From Woronichinia naegeliana WA131 (GTDB taxonomy: Bacteria; Cyanobacteriota; Cyanobacteriia; Cyanobacteriales; Microcystaceae), in the NCBI GenBank assembly GCA_025370055.1, contig CP073041.1:1612001-1676000 (forward strand): 64,000 bases of DNA, given 5' to 3'. The notes under the pieces were generated by a model. It was not told the DNA's origin and did not search any database. It was given only the letters and a program-made list of their open reading frames with translations. The position numbers and the translations under genes are program-made. The number at the start of each line of letters is the position of its first letter. The first letter of the stretch is position 1. Positions 1-8,719 of this stretch are shown one piece after another.

Positions 1-1271
1 AAGCTGAAACCCTGGAAACCTCAGAAAACCAAGAGGTGATCGCCGCCGCCAGTCCAGAATCAGAAGTGGCTCCGGTCGAGGAAAGTGTTAGTGCTGAAAT
101 CGAAGTAGTGCCAGTGGTTGAAACCTCTGCGCCCCTGGAGGTTGCCCCATCAGAAGCAGGGCCAGCTTGGCTAAAAAAATCTGATCGCTTAGAAGTTCTC
201 AAAGAAACGGCGATCGAAACCCCGATCATTGATGCACCACTTCCCCAAGAGACAGGCGCAATTGATCTCGATGAAGATTTTCTCTGGTCAGCTAAGGTTT
301 TAGCAGCTCAGGGACGATCGGCACAGGATGTTTCTGAAGCGGAAATCAACTGGCTCGGTCGTTTACGGCAAGGTCTAACGAAAACTCGGCGCAATCTGGT
401 TAATCAACTCAAAGCCATTGTCGGTCAAGGGCCTCTCAATCAAGAGGCGGTACTGGAAATTGAGGCGTTACTCCTTCAGGCCGATGTGGGGGTAGAAGCG
501 ACCGATCACATTATCGAAACGCTGCAAAATAAACTGAAAGAAGAAGCCTTACCACCAGAACAGGCCATCGATTATCTCAAGCAAATTCTACGGGAGATTC
601 TAGATCGACCCCTTCAAGATTGCGAAGAAACGGCTTTTGTTCCTGAAAAAGATATTCTCAATATTTGGCTATTAACAGGGGTCAACGGGGCCGGAAAAAC
701 GACCACCATTGGCAAATTAGCTCACATGGCTCAACAATCCGGTTATCGTTGCGTGATTGCCGCCGCCGATACTTTTCGGGCCGCCGCAGTAGAGCAGGTC
801 AAGGTTTGGGGCGATCGCAGTGGCACGCTGGTCATTGCTAATCCGGGCCAAAATACCGATCCCGCCGCAGTGGTTTTTGATGGCATTAGCGCGGCCCAAT
901 CTAAAAATATGGATTTATTACTGGTAGATACGGCGGGACGGTTACAGAATAAGAAAAATTTAATGGATGAATTAGCGAAAATTCGTCGCATTATTGATAA
1001 AAAAGCCCCTAATGCGAAAGTCGAATCCTTGCTAGTTTTGGATGCAACTCTTGGACAAAATGGGCTACGTCAGGCGGAGGTTTTTTCAGAAGCCGCTAAA
1101 CTCAGTGGTGTTGTTTTAACGAAATTAGATGGCACAGCGAAAGGGGGAGTGGCCCTAGCAGTAACAAAACAGTTAAATTTACCAATTCGGTTCATTGGTG
1201 CAGGGGAAGGAATTGAAGATTTGCGACCTTTTTCCAGTTATGAATTTGTGGAAGCATTATTAAATGGTTAG
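1..1271 (+). CDS. ftsY: Signal recognition particle receptor FtsY, 5' end outside the window
   Basis: FtsY is the membrane-associated GTPase that receives SRP-ribosome complexes and hands them to the Sec translocon. The frame is already open at base 3, so the true start lies upstream; the GTG at 36 is only the first start codon inside the window. The first ~100 visible residues are Glu/Pro/Val-rich, as in the acidic A domain. The NG GTPase domain follows, with P-loop GVNGAGKTTT (near 679), DTFRAAAVEQ, DTAGRLQ, TKLDGTAKGG and the closing GAGEGIEDLRPF. The stop is 23 bp from the stop of convergent dnaX. Family assignment is secure; only the N-terminus is missing. Confidence 0.97.
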   Translation, partial: AETLETSENQEVIAAASPESEVAPVEESVSAEIEVVPVVETSAPLEVAPSEAGPAWLKKSDRLEVLKETAIETPIIDAPLPQETGAIDLDEDFLWSAKVLAAQGRSAQDVSEAEINWLGRLRQGLTKTRRNLVNQLKAIVGQGPLNQEAVLEIEALLLQADVGVEATDHIIETLQNKLKEEALPPEQAIDYLKQILREILDRPLQDCEETAFVPEKDILNIWLLTGVNGAGKTTTIGKLAHMAQQSGYRCVIAAADTFRAAAVEQVKVWGDRSGTLVIANPGQNTDPAAVVFDGISAAQSKNMDLLLVDTAGRLQNKKNLMDELAKIRRIIDKKAPNAKVESLLVLDATLGQNGLRQAEVFSEAAKLSGVVLTKLDGTAKGGVALAVTKQLNLPIRFIGAGEGIEDLRPFSSYEFVEALLNG

Positions 1272-1294
1272 ATAAATTTTCATGGGCAAGGCTC

Positions 1295-3322
1295 TTAAAA
1301 GGGCAAATCATCTTCATTCTCGTTTTCCTCAATGGGGGGACGACCTTGAATCAATGGTTTGGGAGAAATGCCTCCTGAATGGGTGGGTGAGAGAGTCGAG
1401 GGGGAAGGATTGGCATCAGTCTGTTTAGGCGGTATCGTTTTTTCTTCGTCCGGCGAGGAAAGGGTCACAATTTCTCCCTTAAAAACTTTGGCGAGGTCAG
1501 CCGCCGCTTTAGCAACATCTCCCTCAGAATTCTGGCTCGGTACTGAAATTGGCAGTTCCTTGGCGATCGCTGCATTGTTATTTTCGTTGGTAACGGGAGG
1601 GGACGGGGAGATGGGGGGACGGGGAGATGGGGAGATGGGGGGAGATGGGGGGATGGGAGGACGGGGAGACGGGGGGGGAGATGGGGCGATCGGGGGCGGG
1701 GAGGAAATGGAGGAGACGGGGGTAGAGTTTCCCGAAATGGAAAATTTGACGCGAATCCGACGGCCACAGATTTTTTCAAAAGCGGCTTCTAGCTCAGTTA
1801 CCTTGCCCTGGGCTAATTTAAGCAGTGGTTCGGTTTTTATGCCGATATGGGCGACATTGCCTTCCAGTGATAAAAGTGCGGCGTGGGAGCGGATAAGAGC
1901 TTGGGTAAGATTGGTTAATTCCTGAAGAACCCCTTCCCAAATTTCAGGAAGATTAACCACAATTTCTGTTTCCTGGCTCGGTGTTTCATCATTATTTTTG
2001 CCTAGCCCTAGAGCCGTTAACTCCTGAAGAGATTTTTGCCAAGGTTCAGGCGGAGATAATGGTGTCGAACTAACTGTCGGAGTTGAAGCGGTTGAAGGCG
2101 TTGGCAGAATTGGAGGGGTTGAAGGCGTTGAAGAAATGGGACTAAGCTCTTGTGCTTTTGCTTGAGAGTTGGCAGCAGTGGAGGCTTGAAATTTGTTTAG
2201 GGTCGGAAGGGAGGCGGTGAGAGTTGGGGCGATCGCGGAATGGAGGAGTCCAAGGAAAGTAACTTCTAACCATAAACGGGGTTGGGTACTGTTGCGAATT
2301 TGAACTTCACTGTCTTTAAGGCGTTGTTGACCCGCCAAGATGGTGGCTGTATCCCAGGTGGGAGCCAGATGACAGAGTTGTTCCCAGGTGGCGGTGGTGA
2401 CGCTAATTAAATCAGGGCGATGGGGAGCGGTTTTAGCAATTAATAAATTGAGATAAAAGGCCGCTAAATTTTGCAGGACGACCAATGGTTCTCGCCCTCG
2501 GTTCATTAAATGACGACAGCAATCAATTACCGTTTCGGCATTATTAGAGGCGATCGCCGTTAGAAGAGCTAATAAATCCTGTTCAGGAACGGCTCCCACT
2601 AAATCCCACACTTTTTCTGTGGTGACAGTTCCCGACAACAAACTTAATTGATCTAATAAACTTTCTGCATCTCGCAGTCCTCCATTGGCAATCTGAGCAA
2701 CTAAGGTAATGGCTTCATCATTAATTTGAATATTTTCTTGATCCGCAATTTTCCGTAAATGGGAAACCATTGATCCGAGGGGAATACGGCGATAATCAAA
2801 ACGTTGACAACGGGAAATAATGGTCGGTAAAACTCGTTGGGGATCGGTTGTTGCTAAAACAAAAATAACTCTTTCTGGTGGTTCTTCTAGGGTTTTAAGT
2901 AGGGCATTAAATGCGGCCGTACTAAGCATGTGACACTCGTCGATCACATAGACTTTAAAACGACATTGAACGGGAGAAAATTGCGATCGCTCAATAATTT
3001 CTCGAATATTATCAACTCCTGTATTACTGGCTGCATCGATTTCAATGACATCTAGGGCCGAACCCCGTAGAATCGCCCGACAAATTTCACAGGTTCCGCA
3101 GGGAGTCGGTGTTGGCTTATCGCCAGCAATACAATTTAAGGATTTGGCTAGAATGCGAGCAGACGACGTTTTTCCCGTTCCCCTTGGCCCGGTAAACAGA
3201 TAGGCCGGTGCAATTCTTTCCCTGAGTAGCGCGTTGGTTAAGGTGGTAGCGATCGCCTCCTGTCCGACCAAATCTGCAAAGGTCTGGGGCCGATATTTAT
3301 GATGGAGAGGTTCGTAAGCCAT
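1295..3322 (-). CDS. dnaX: DNA polymerase III subunit gamma/tau
   Basis: Clamp-loader ATPase that loads the sliding clamp and ties the polymerase cores together. 675 aa. The AAA+ domain shows Walker A GPRGTGKTSS (residues 45-54), four zinc-binding cysteines (64, 75, 78, 81), Walker B DECH (128-131) and the SRC motif (170-172). A clamp-loader collar region follows, then a long Ser/Pro/Thr-rich linker and an acidic tail ending DDLPF. Some cyanobacterial dnaX genes carry an intein; here the ATPase domain runs through without one. The linker at about residues 540-585 is built of Pro/Ser repeats from a G-rich tandem tract. Convergent with ftsY. Confidence 0.97.
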   Translation of the reverse strand: MAYEPLHHKYRPQTFADLVGQEAIATTLTNALLRERIAPAYLFTGPRGTGKTSSARILAKSLNCIAGDKPTPTPCGTCEICRAILRGSALDVIEIDAASNTGVDNIREIIERSQFSPVQCRFKVYVIDECHMLSTAAFNALLKTLEEPPERVIFVLATTDPQRVLPTIISRCQRFDYRRIPLGSMVSHLRKIADQENIQINDEAITLVAQIANGGLRDAESLLDQLSLLSGTVTTEKVWDLVGAVPEQDLLALLTAIASNNAETVIDCCRHLMNRGREPLVVLQNLAAFYLNLLIAKTAPHRPDLISVTTATWEQLCHLAPTWDTATILAGQQRLKDSEVQIRNSTQPRLWLEVTFLGLLHSAIAPTLTASLPTLNKFQASTAANSQAKAQELSPISSTPSTPPILPTPSTASTPTVSSTPLSPPEPWQKSLQELTALGLGKNNDETPSQETEIVVNLPEIWEGVLQELTNLTQALIRSHAALLSLEGNVAHIGIKTEPLLKLAQGKVTELEAAFEKICGRRIRVKFSISGNSTPVSSISSPPPIAPSPPPSPRPPIPPSPPISPSPRPPISPSPPVTNENNNAAIAKELPISVPSQNSEGDVAKAAADLAKVFKGEIVTLSSPDEEKTIPPKQTDANPSPSTLSPTHSGGISPKPLIQGRPPIEENENEDDLPF
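1598..1700. repeat. G-rich degenerate tandem tract inside dnaX
   Basis: About 100 bp made of imperfect units of the type GGGGAGATGGGG / GGACGGGGAGAT on the plus strand, with runs of 4 to 8 G. It encodes the Pro/Ser-rich linker of DnaX on the minus strand, so the G-rich strand is the template strand. Confidence 0.8.
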
Positions 3323-3488
3323 AGCCCTGTGACCGTAAAGGTCATAAAAATAGAGATTATTGTTAAAATTAGGTAATGTTAGATTAATTAACGCTTAAAA
3401 AGGTCTTTTAAAAACCAGAACCACTTTTCCTCTATTGTAATTTGTTTTTCCATCTCAACCTGATGACTACCGTAACAAAAGCTATAAC

Positions 3489-3520
3489 TAAAAATCTCCC
3501 CACCGCCGGCGATCGGGAGA
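3489..3520 (-). terminator. Probable rho-independent terminator of psbV
   Basis: On the minus strand, 33 bp past the psbV stop, a TCTCCC...GGGAGA stem encloses a GC-rich CGCCGGCG core and is followed by five T. It fits an intrinsic terminator. It contains a HIP1-like GCGATCG core, so part of the symmetry could be incidental. Confidence 0.55.
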
Positions 3521-3552
3521 CGTGATCCTGTTCAGATTGTTGTTAAGCCAAT

Positions 3553-4038
3553 TTAGAAGTAAATTGTACCACCCCAACGGGCATCTAGTTTGGGGGCAAC
3601 GAGGGTATAACCTGCCACATCATAGACATCATCCTCAGTCAGATTTCTCAGTTCGGGATAGATATCAGGACGGCTCACATTGGGATGTAATTCTGAATAA
3701 TCGTCTTCGCCGTCGTAACTGGTCGGATTTTTCAGATAATCCACGATCGCCGCGAGGTTATTGCGAGGAGGTTCCGCCTTACCGAGGTCTTCCAATCCTA
3801 AACTGACATTGTTATTGGTTTTGGTTTTTCCTTGCAAATGGCATTTTGTACAATTACTGACAAAAAGTTTTTGACCATTGGCAAATTCCTGGGGGGTGAG
3901 GGTAGCGGTTTTGCCAGCCCCATCAAAGGGAACTGTTAGGGTAGATTCAGTTAATTCCACCGCATTGACACTGCCAACTGACAGATGAAATAGAAAAAAG
4001 ACAGCAGCGATCGCTACCCAAAAAAATCGTTTCACCAT
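3553..4038 (-). CDS. psbV: Photosystem II cytochrome c-550
   Basis: Extrinsic lumenal haem protein that stabilises the manganese cluster of photosystem II. 161 aa from the ATG at 4038, chosen because a strong GAGGAGAA ribosome site precedes it; an upstream in-frame ATG at 4086 lacks one. Residues 1-26 form a signal peptide ending SVNA. The haem motif CTKCH is at 63-67, and His118 lies in SELHPN. In mature numbering these give axial ligands His41 and His92, exactly those of known PsbV. The protein ends in WGGTIYF, typical of the family. Monocistronic, with a likely terminator downstream. Confidence 0.97.
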   Translation of the reverse strand: MVKRFFWVAIAAVFFLFHLSVGSVNAVELTESTLTVPFDGAGKTATLTPQEFANGQKLFVSNCTKCHLQGKTKTNNNVSLGLEDLGKAEPPRNNLAAIVDYLKNPTSYDGEDDYSELHPNVSRPDIYPELRNLTEDDVYDVAGYTLVAPKLDARWGGTIYF

Positions 4039-4355
4039 TGTTCTCCTCAAATAGTTTGATTGATTTGGTACAGAGTTAATAAACAAATTCCCAATTCCTT
4101 TCGCTTTACCTAACGCTCATTAAAAAGCTAAAGGCGATTGAGTGGTATAACTATCATGCCATTCAAAGTCCCCCTTTCTGCATTGACCCCCTATCATTTA
4201 GTCCTCGCTCTTGACTCCTCTACTTACTTGCCGACCGTGACGGGCTGAGGTCAGCTTGAGTCTTAAGATACAGAATCGCCCTCAAGGGCCAACCTATAAC
4301 TCTGAGGATTCGCTACAATAATTCTCATTAGTCTTAATCTTTTCTTAAGAGTTCC

Positions 4356-5177
4356 TTGTCTTTTCCCTCTGCCTATCTATTGGTTGCTCATGGCAGCCGC
4401 GATCCTCGTCCCCAAATTGCCCTAGAACGTCTTGCCTATTTGGTTGCCGACCAGCTAAGAGATTCCGTTGTGTTCAGGGGAGCCTGTCGTCAGAGTAGTG
4501 TCTTACCAGCAAGAGTTGAGTATCGTGGAAATGCTTCGGGGAGAATTGCCCTATTGTCACCTCCCTCCACCTCAATCGTTCGCACCGCCATTTTAGAATG
4601 TCATCCTCTACCCTTGCACGGTCAGATTATCGAAATGGCAGAGGATCTTCTCGCCCAGGGTTATAAAATTCTGAAAATTCTGCCTCTTTTTCTACTCCCT
4701 GGTGTTCATGTTCAAGAGGATCTACCCAGAGAAGTTGCCTTAGCCCAGAGGGAACTGGGAAATCGAATGAACCTAGAAATTGCCCCCTATTTGGGGAGTT
4801 TAGCCCCCTTATTGGAACTGATCAGACAACAATATGAGTTCTCTGAGACGACGGCTCGTATCCTCGTTGCTCATGGTAGTCGTCGGCCAGGTGGAAATAG
4901 CAGCGTTCAAGCCTTAGCCCGTATTTGTGAAGCAGAAGTGGCCTATTCAGCGATCGCCCCTCATTTAGCCTCAGTGGTAGAACAGGTTAGTTTAAGAAAG
5001 CCCACTACAATTCAAGTCATTCCCTATCTACTCTTTACCGGCGGATTAAGTGATGCGATCGCGGCGGAAGTTAAGACCTTACAAAAACAATATCCGACTA
5101 TTCAGTTTTGCCTCGCTCATCCCCTAGGGACAAATCCTGCCTTAGCGTCCATTATTGCTGCCCAGGGAGAGTTATGA
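4356..5177 (+). CDS. sirB: Sirohydrochlorin chelatase, CbiX/SirB type
   Basis: Inserts a metal (iron for sirohaem, or cobalt for corrinoids) into sirohydrochlorin. 273 aa in two homologous halves, each opening with the active-site signature VAHGSR (near residues 10 and 170). The start codon appears to be TTG at 4356, since the HGSR motif begins 12 codons in and there is no nearby ATG; this is less certain than the family. The stop overlaps the start of cobA as ATGA, so the two are translationally coupled and form an operon that makes and then metallates the methylated tetrapyrrole. Metal specificity cannot be read from the sequence. Confidence 0.88.
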   Translation: MSFPSAYLLVAHGSRDPRPQIALERLAYLVADQLRDSVVFRGACRQSSVLPARVEYRGNASGRIALLSPPSTSIVRTAILECHPLPLHGQIIEMAEDLLAQGYKILKILPLFLLPGVHVQEDLPREVALAQRELGNRMNLEIAPYLGSLAPLLELIRQQYEFSETTARILVAHGSRRPGGNSSVQALARICEAEVAYSAIAPHLASVVEQVSLRKPTTIQVIPYLLFTGGLSDAIAAEVKTLQKQYPTIQFCLAHPLGTNPALASIIAAQGEL

Positions 5178-5929
5178 ATCCTTCAACCCATGCTCAAATG
5201 CTAGGAAAAGTGTACTTGGTAGGAGCAGGGCCAGGCGATCCGGGTCTCTTCACGCTCAAGGGGAAAACGTTACTCGAACACGCCGATGTGGTGGTTTATG
5301 ATGCCTTGGTTAGTCCGGCGATTTTGGCCATGATTAATCCCCAGGCAGAACGGATCGATGCGGGCAAACGTCGAGGAAGGCATTCTAAGCACCAGTCTGA
5401 AACCACTCAGTTATTAATTGATCTAGCTCAGGTTCATGCGGTCATTGTGCGTCTAAAAGGGGGTGATCCCTTTGTCTTTGGTCGAGGTGGGGAAGAGATG
5501 GCGGAGCTACAGGCGGCTAATATTTCGGTGGAGGTGGTTCCAGGCATTACGGCGGGTATTGCGGCTCCAGCCTATGCGGGTATTCCTATTACCCATCGAG
5601 ATTTTAGTTCGTCAGTGACCTTTGTGACTGGTCATGAAACCATTGGAAAATACCGTCCGCAAATTAATTGGCAGGCGATCGCCCAGGGATCAGAAACCAT
5701 TGTCATTTATATGGGAGTTCATAATTTAGGCAATATTATTAGCGAATTGTTAGCGGGGGGCTTAGGTAAGGATACGCCCATTGCTTTAATTCGTTGGGGG
5801 ACTAGACCCGATCAAGAAGAATTAATTGGGACGTTAGCGACTATTGTTGAACAGGTTAACCAATCCCAATTTGAGGCTCCGGCGATCGCGGTTATTGGCC
5901 AGGTGGTGAATCTGAAGTCCTGTTCTTAA
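5174..5929 (+). CDS. cobA: Uroporphyrinogen-III C-methyltransferase
   Basis: SAM-dependent enzyme that methylates uroporphyrinogen III at C2 and C7 to precorrin-2, the branch point to sirohaem and cobalamin. 251 aa from the ATG that overlaps the sirB stop. It shows VYLVGAGPGDPG (SAM site), RLKGGDPFVFGRGGEE, and VVPGITAGIAAPAYAGIPIT, all diagnostic. It is the short form without a C-terminal uroporphyrinogen synthase or CysG domain. An in-frame start 66 bp upstream lies inside sirB and is rejected. The last ~50 bp plus the downstream spacer are duplicated at 8407-8505. Confidence 0.95.
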   Translation: MNPSTHAQMLGKVYLVGAGPGDPGLFTLKGKTLLEHADVVVYDALVSPAILAMINPQAERIDAGKRRGRHSKHQSETTQLLIDLAQVHAVIVRLKGGDPFVFGRGGEEMAELQAANISVEVVPGITAGIAAPAYAGIPITHRDFSSSVTFVTGHETIGKYRPQINWQAIAQGSETIVIYMGVHNLGNIISELLAGGLGKDTPIALIRWGTRPDQEELIGTLATIVEQVNQSQFEAPAIAVIGQVVNLKSCS

Positions 5930-6105
5930 TAGAGCGATCGGGCATTTTTCGGCCTTGCTAAATCAGGGGTTCTTCCTCGTCCCAGCGATTAAAAAGGGGG
6001 CAAAAATCACAATTCATGATCGTGCCAAGTATAGTTTGGTATATTTAGGATAAAATGGGAATCTTAATCTTAAGTACTAAAGTTTTACAAGGAGAATCTT
6101 GAGTT

Positions 6106-6342
6106 ATGGCAAAATCTCAAAGTTTTGAAGAAATCTATCCTAATCTTGCTCGCTTTATTGATGGCAGTAGTGGTGGCTGGATAGAGCTAGGCGATAGTGA
6201 ACATATTAGTTCTTTTGCTAGAGCCTATGATATGGGAGGAACGATTTATGAAGGAAAAAGGTCATATAAGACGATAGATGCAGCTTTACAAGATTTAGAA
6301 AAGCACGTTGGTGAGTATATGGAAGAGAATGGTATTGATTAA
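6106..6342 (+). CDS. Small acidic hypothetical protein
   Basis: 78 aa, begins MAKSQSFEEIYPNLARF and ends in an acidic helix-like stretch. A good AAGGAG ribosome site lies upstream at 6090-6095. It has no signal peptide, membrane segment or metal motif. The centre (GGWIELGDSEHISSFARAYD) reads as a compact globular fold. I do not recognise a characterised family. It lies alone between cobA and the methyltransferase gene, inside the segment bounded by the duplicated cobA end, so it may have arrived with that island. Confidence 0.7.
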   Translation: MAKSQSFEEIYPNLARFIDGSSGGWIELGDSEHISSFARAYDMGGTIYEGKRSYKTIDAALQDLEKHVGEYMEENGID

Positions 6343-6397
6343 CTTTTTTATAAACTCCGTCCAACTCAAAACTCATAGTTTTTGGGTCTCGTAAGTT

Positions 6398-6431
6398 GAT
6401 CCCCCTAAATCCCCCTTAAAAAGGGGGACTT
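6398..6431. repeat. Dispersed C-rich/G-rich palindromic repeat, copy 1
   Basis: 34 bp beginning GATCCCCCTAAATCCCCC and closing with the hairpin CCCCCTTAAAAAGGGGG. An identical 34-bp copy lies at 50257-50290. It sits just after the 78-aa gene and could also act as a transcription stop. Confidence 0.85.
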
Positions 6432-6517
6432 GCCCCTAATAACATCTTAAAAAAACTTCAGTTTCCAAAGTTAATGGGGTTTAAAACATAGATTTTTATT
6501 AAGGAAATTTTTTGAAA

Positions 6518-8032
6518 ATGAGTATGTCTAATCAGCTTTTTTATGGCGATAATCTAGAGGTTTTACGGAAACATATTAAGGATGAATCGGTGGATTTATG
6601 TTATATTGATCCGCCTTTTAATTCTAAGCGCAATTATAACCAGATTTATAATAATGTGGGTAAGGAAGACCAGGCTCAAGCACAGGCTTTTGTGGATACT
6701 TGGACTTGGGATGATCATGCTAATCAGGGTTTAGCGGAAATCTTAGAGAATTATCATGGTCGTTTTACTAGTCAAAGTATTGATTTAATTGCAGGATTAA
6801 CGAAAGTTTTAGGCAAGGGCAGTTTATTGGCTTATTTGGTGAGTATGACCTTAAGGGTAGCAGAAATTCATCGGGTTTTAAAACCAACGGGCAGTTTTTA
6901 TTTACATTGCGATCCAACGGCTAGTCATTATTTAAAGATTATTTTAGATGCTATTTTTTGTAGTGATGGAGGAGATTTTCAAAATGAAATTATCTGGAGT
7001 TATAAAAGATACACTGCTGTAAGTAAAAGGTTCCAGAGACTTCATGATGTTATCTTTTTATATGTTAAATCTTCTAATTCTATTTTTAATCATATAAGAG
7101 ATGATTATGGTGAAAAATCTGGAAAAGCAGATAGTCATTACAAACAAGATGAGGAAGGAAGATGGTTTCGCTGGCAGAAAAGGAAGGGGCAAGAGCCTTA
7201 TAAAATTTATTTGAATTTAGAAGGAAAAAGATTAGGAGATGTTTGGGAAATATCTATTATTAATGCTTCAGCGAAGGAAAGATTAGGTTATCCAACGCAA
7301 AAACCAGAAGCTCTTCTCGAAAGAATTATTAAAGCCAGTAGTAATGAAGGTGACGTAATTCTGGATGCCTATTGCGGTTGTGGAACGACGATCGCCGTTG
7401 CTGAACGATTAAATAGAACCTGGATCGGTATTGATATTACCTATCAAAGTATTAGCTTAATTTTAAAACGATTAGAAGATTCCTTTGGCAAAAATGTCTT
7501 AGATAAAATTCAACTCAATGGCATTCCTAAAGATATGGCATCCGCTCAGGCTCTGGCCCTCAAAGCCGACGATCGCACTCGTAAAGAATTTGAAAAATGG
7601 GCCGTTTTAACCTATAGCAATAATCGCGCTGTTATTAATGCCAAAAAAGGAGCCGATAAAGGGATTGATGGAGTAGCTTATTTTCAAGGCGATCAAGATA
7701 CTCCTGACAAAATTATTTTTCAGGTTAAATCAGGCAAAGTTAAAGCAGGTGATATTCGAGATTTACAAGGCACAATGACCCTCAATGAAGCGGCGATCGG
7801 TATTTTTATTACTCTGCAAATACCAACAAAAGATATGATGCAAACCGCAAAAATGGCAGGTATTTATCAAAGTCGTTACATGAGCCAAAATGTCGATAAA
7901 ATTCAAATTGTCACTATTCAAGAAATTATCGAAGATAAAAAACGATTAGATATTCGACTCATGTTTGAAGTCCTTAAATCTGCTGAAAAACAACGAGAAA
8001 CCCAATCCGTTCAAATTCCTTTAGATATTTAA
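6518..8032 (+). CDS. Site-specific DNA methyltransferase fused to a PD-(D/E)XK-like nuclease domain
   Basis: 504 aa from the ATG at 6518, ten bases after AAGGAAA; a TTG at 6512 and an ATG at 6524 are alternatives. Catalytic motif IV DPPF is at residues 31-34 and the SAM-binding motif (ILDAYCGCGTT) at about 282-292. This order (IV before I) is that of beta-class amino-methyltransferases, which modify adenine N6 or cytosine N4. After the methylase core, residues ~360-500 contain KGIDGV and, about 15 residues later, FQVKSG. This D...QxK pattern is typical of Mrr-like restriction nucleases. No separate restriction or specificity gene is adjacent, so the protein may be a single-chain restriction-modification enzyme. 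Target sequence unknown. Flanked by duplicated cobA sequence. Confidence 0.88.
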   Translation: MSMSNQLFYGDNLEVLRKHIKDESVDLCYIDPPFNSKRNYNQIYNNVGKEDQAQAQAFVDTWTWDDHANQGLAEILENYHGRFTSQSIDLIAGLTKVLGKGSLLAYLVSMTLRVAEIHRVLKPTGSFYLHCDPTASHYLKIILDAIFCSDGGDFQNEIIWSYKRYTAVSKRFQRLHDVIFLYVKSSNSIFNHIRDDYGEKSGKADSHYKQDEEGRWFRWQKRKGQEPYKIYLNLEGKRLGDVWEISIINASAKERLGYPTQKPEALLERIIKASSNEGDVILDAYCGCGTTIAVAERLNRTWIGIDITYQSISLILKRLEDSFGKNVLDKIQLNGIPKDMASAQALALKADDRTRKEFEKWAVLTYSNNRAVINAKKGADKGIDGVAYFQGDQDTPDKIIFQVKSGKVKAGDIRDLQGTMTLNEAAIGIFITLQIPTKDMMQTAKMAGIYQSRYMSQNVDKIQIVTIQEIIEDKKRLDIRLMFEVLKSAEKQRETQSVQIPLDI

Positions 8033-8406
8033 CTTGACTGGCTGAATGTAGGAGATTAGTTTCTAAGTTCCATGAACTCAAGATTTAGGAACCAATTACC
8101 ACTCTTCAAAAAGAGGTTCTCCGTGCCTAAGATTTACCTATTTATACTCCTCACGGTCGTAAATTTACGATTTTTAGTTTAGCCCCCCTAGCCCCCCAAA
8201 AGTTGGGGGAACTATTCTCTATTCATGGGTTTCAAAGTCCTCCAGAATTGGGGGATCAAACGCTATTGTGCAAGAAGTCTATTCAAAAACAGTTCCACAC
8301 AAAGGATCAAGCTTTTGATTAATGGTTATTTCGATGCGATGAGCTAACATAACTTTAAGCGTTCTATAAAATTATATTGCCGTTTTTTCATAATCTATTT
8401 TGAAAG

Positions 8407-8505
8407 GGCGATCGCGGTCATTGGCCAGGTGGTGAATCTGAGTTCGTGTTCTCAATAGAGGGATCGGGCATTTTTCGGCCTTGCTGAATCAGAAGTTTTG
8501 CCTAG
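8407..8505 (+). repeat. Duplicated 3' end of cobA plus its downstream spacer
   Basis: About 95 bp closely match 5880-5975: the last codons of cobA and the shared run GGGCATTTTTCGGCCTTGCT with small differences (for example the stop-proximal codons). It is not expressed as a gene. The rest of the 8033-8719 gap holds a small CCCCC/GGGGG hairpin near 8186-8210 and HIP1-like sites, but no convincing gene. Confidence 0.85.
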
Positions 8506-8719
8506 TACCAGAAATTAAGCAGTAATTTTGGGATTGGCACAGAAGCGCGATTAGAAGAGCGATCGCCGTTGCATCACTTTAATTTATCCATTTAACAAAA
8601 AAGAATATTTGATCCTATTGATAGTCTTCCCTAGAGTGAAAGAGTGCTTCTTAACTCGGACTTAACCCCGACAGTGGCTCAAAAAATCTCTTTCTAAGCT
8701 TCGCTCTTAGCCCCAAACT

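Noticed and set aside
1359-1925. Plus-strand frame of 188 codons, Gly/Glu-rich
   Set aside because: Antisense to dnaX over its G-rich repeat tract; no ribosome site and no homology pattern.
1295-3322. Search for a DnaX intein
   Set aside because: The ATPase domain is continuous and no intein splice motifs are seen.
6398-6431. Palindrome as a possible attachment site of the methyltransferase island
   Set aside because: The only other copy is at 50 kb, and the island is better bounded by the cobA-end duplication.
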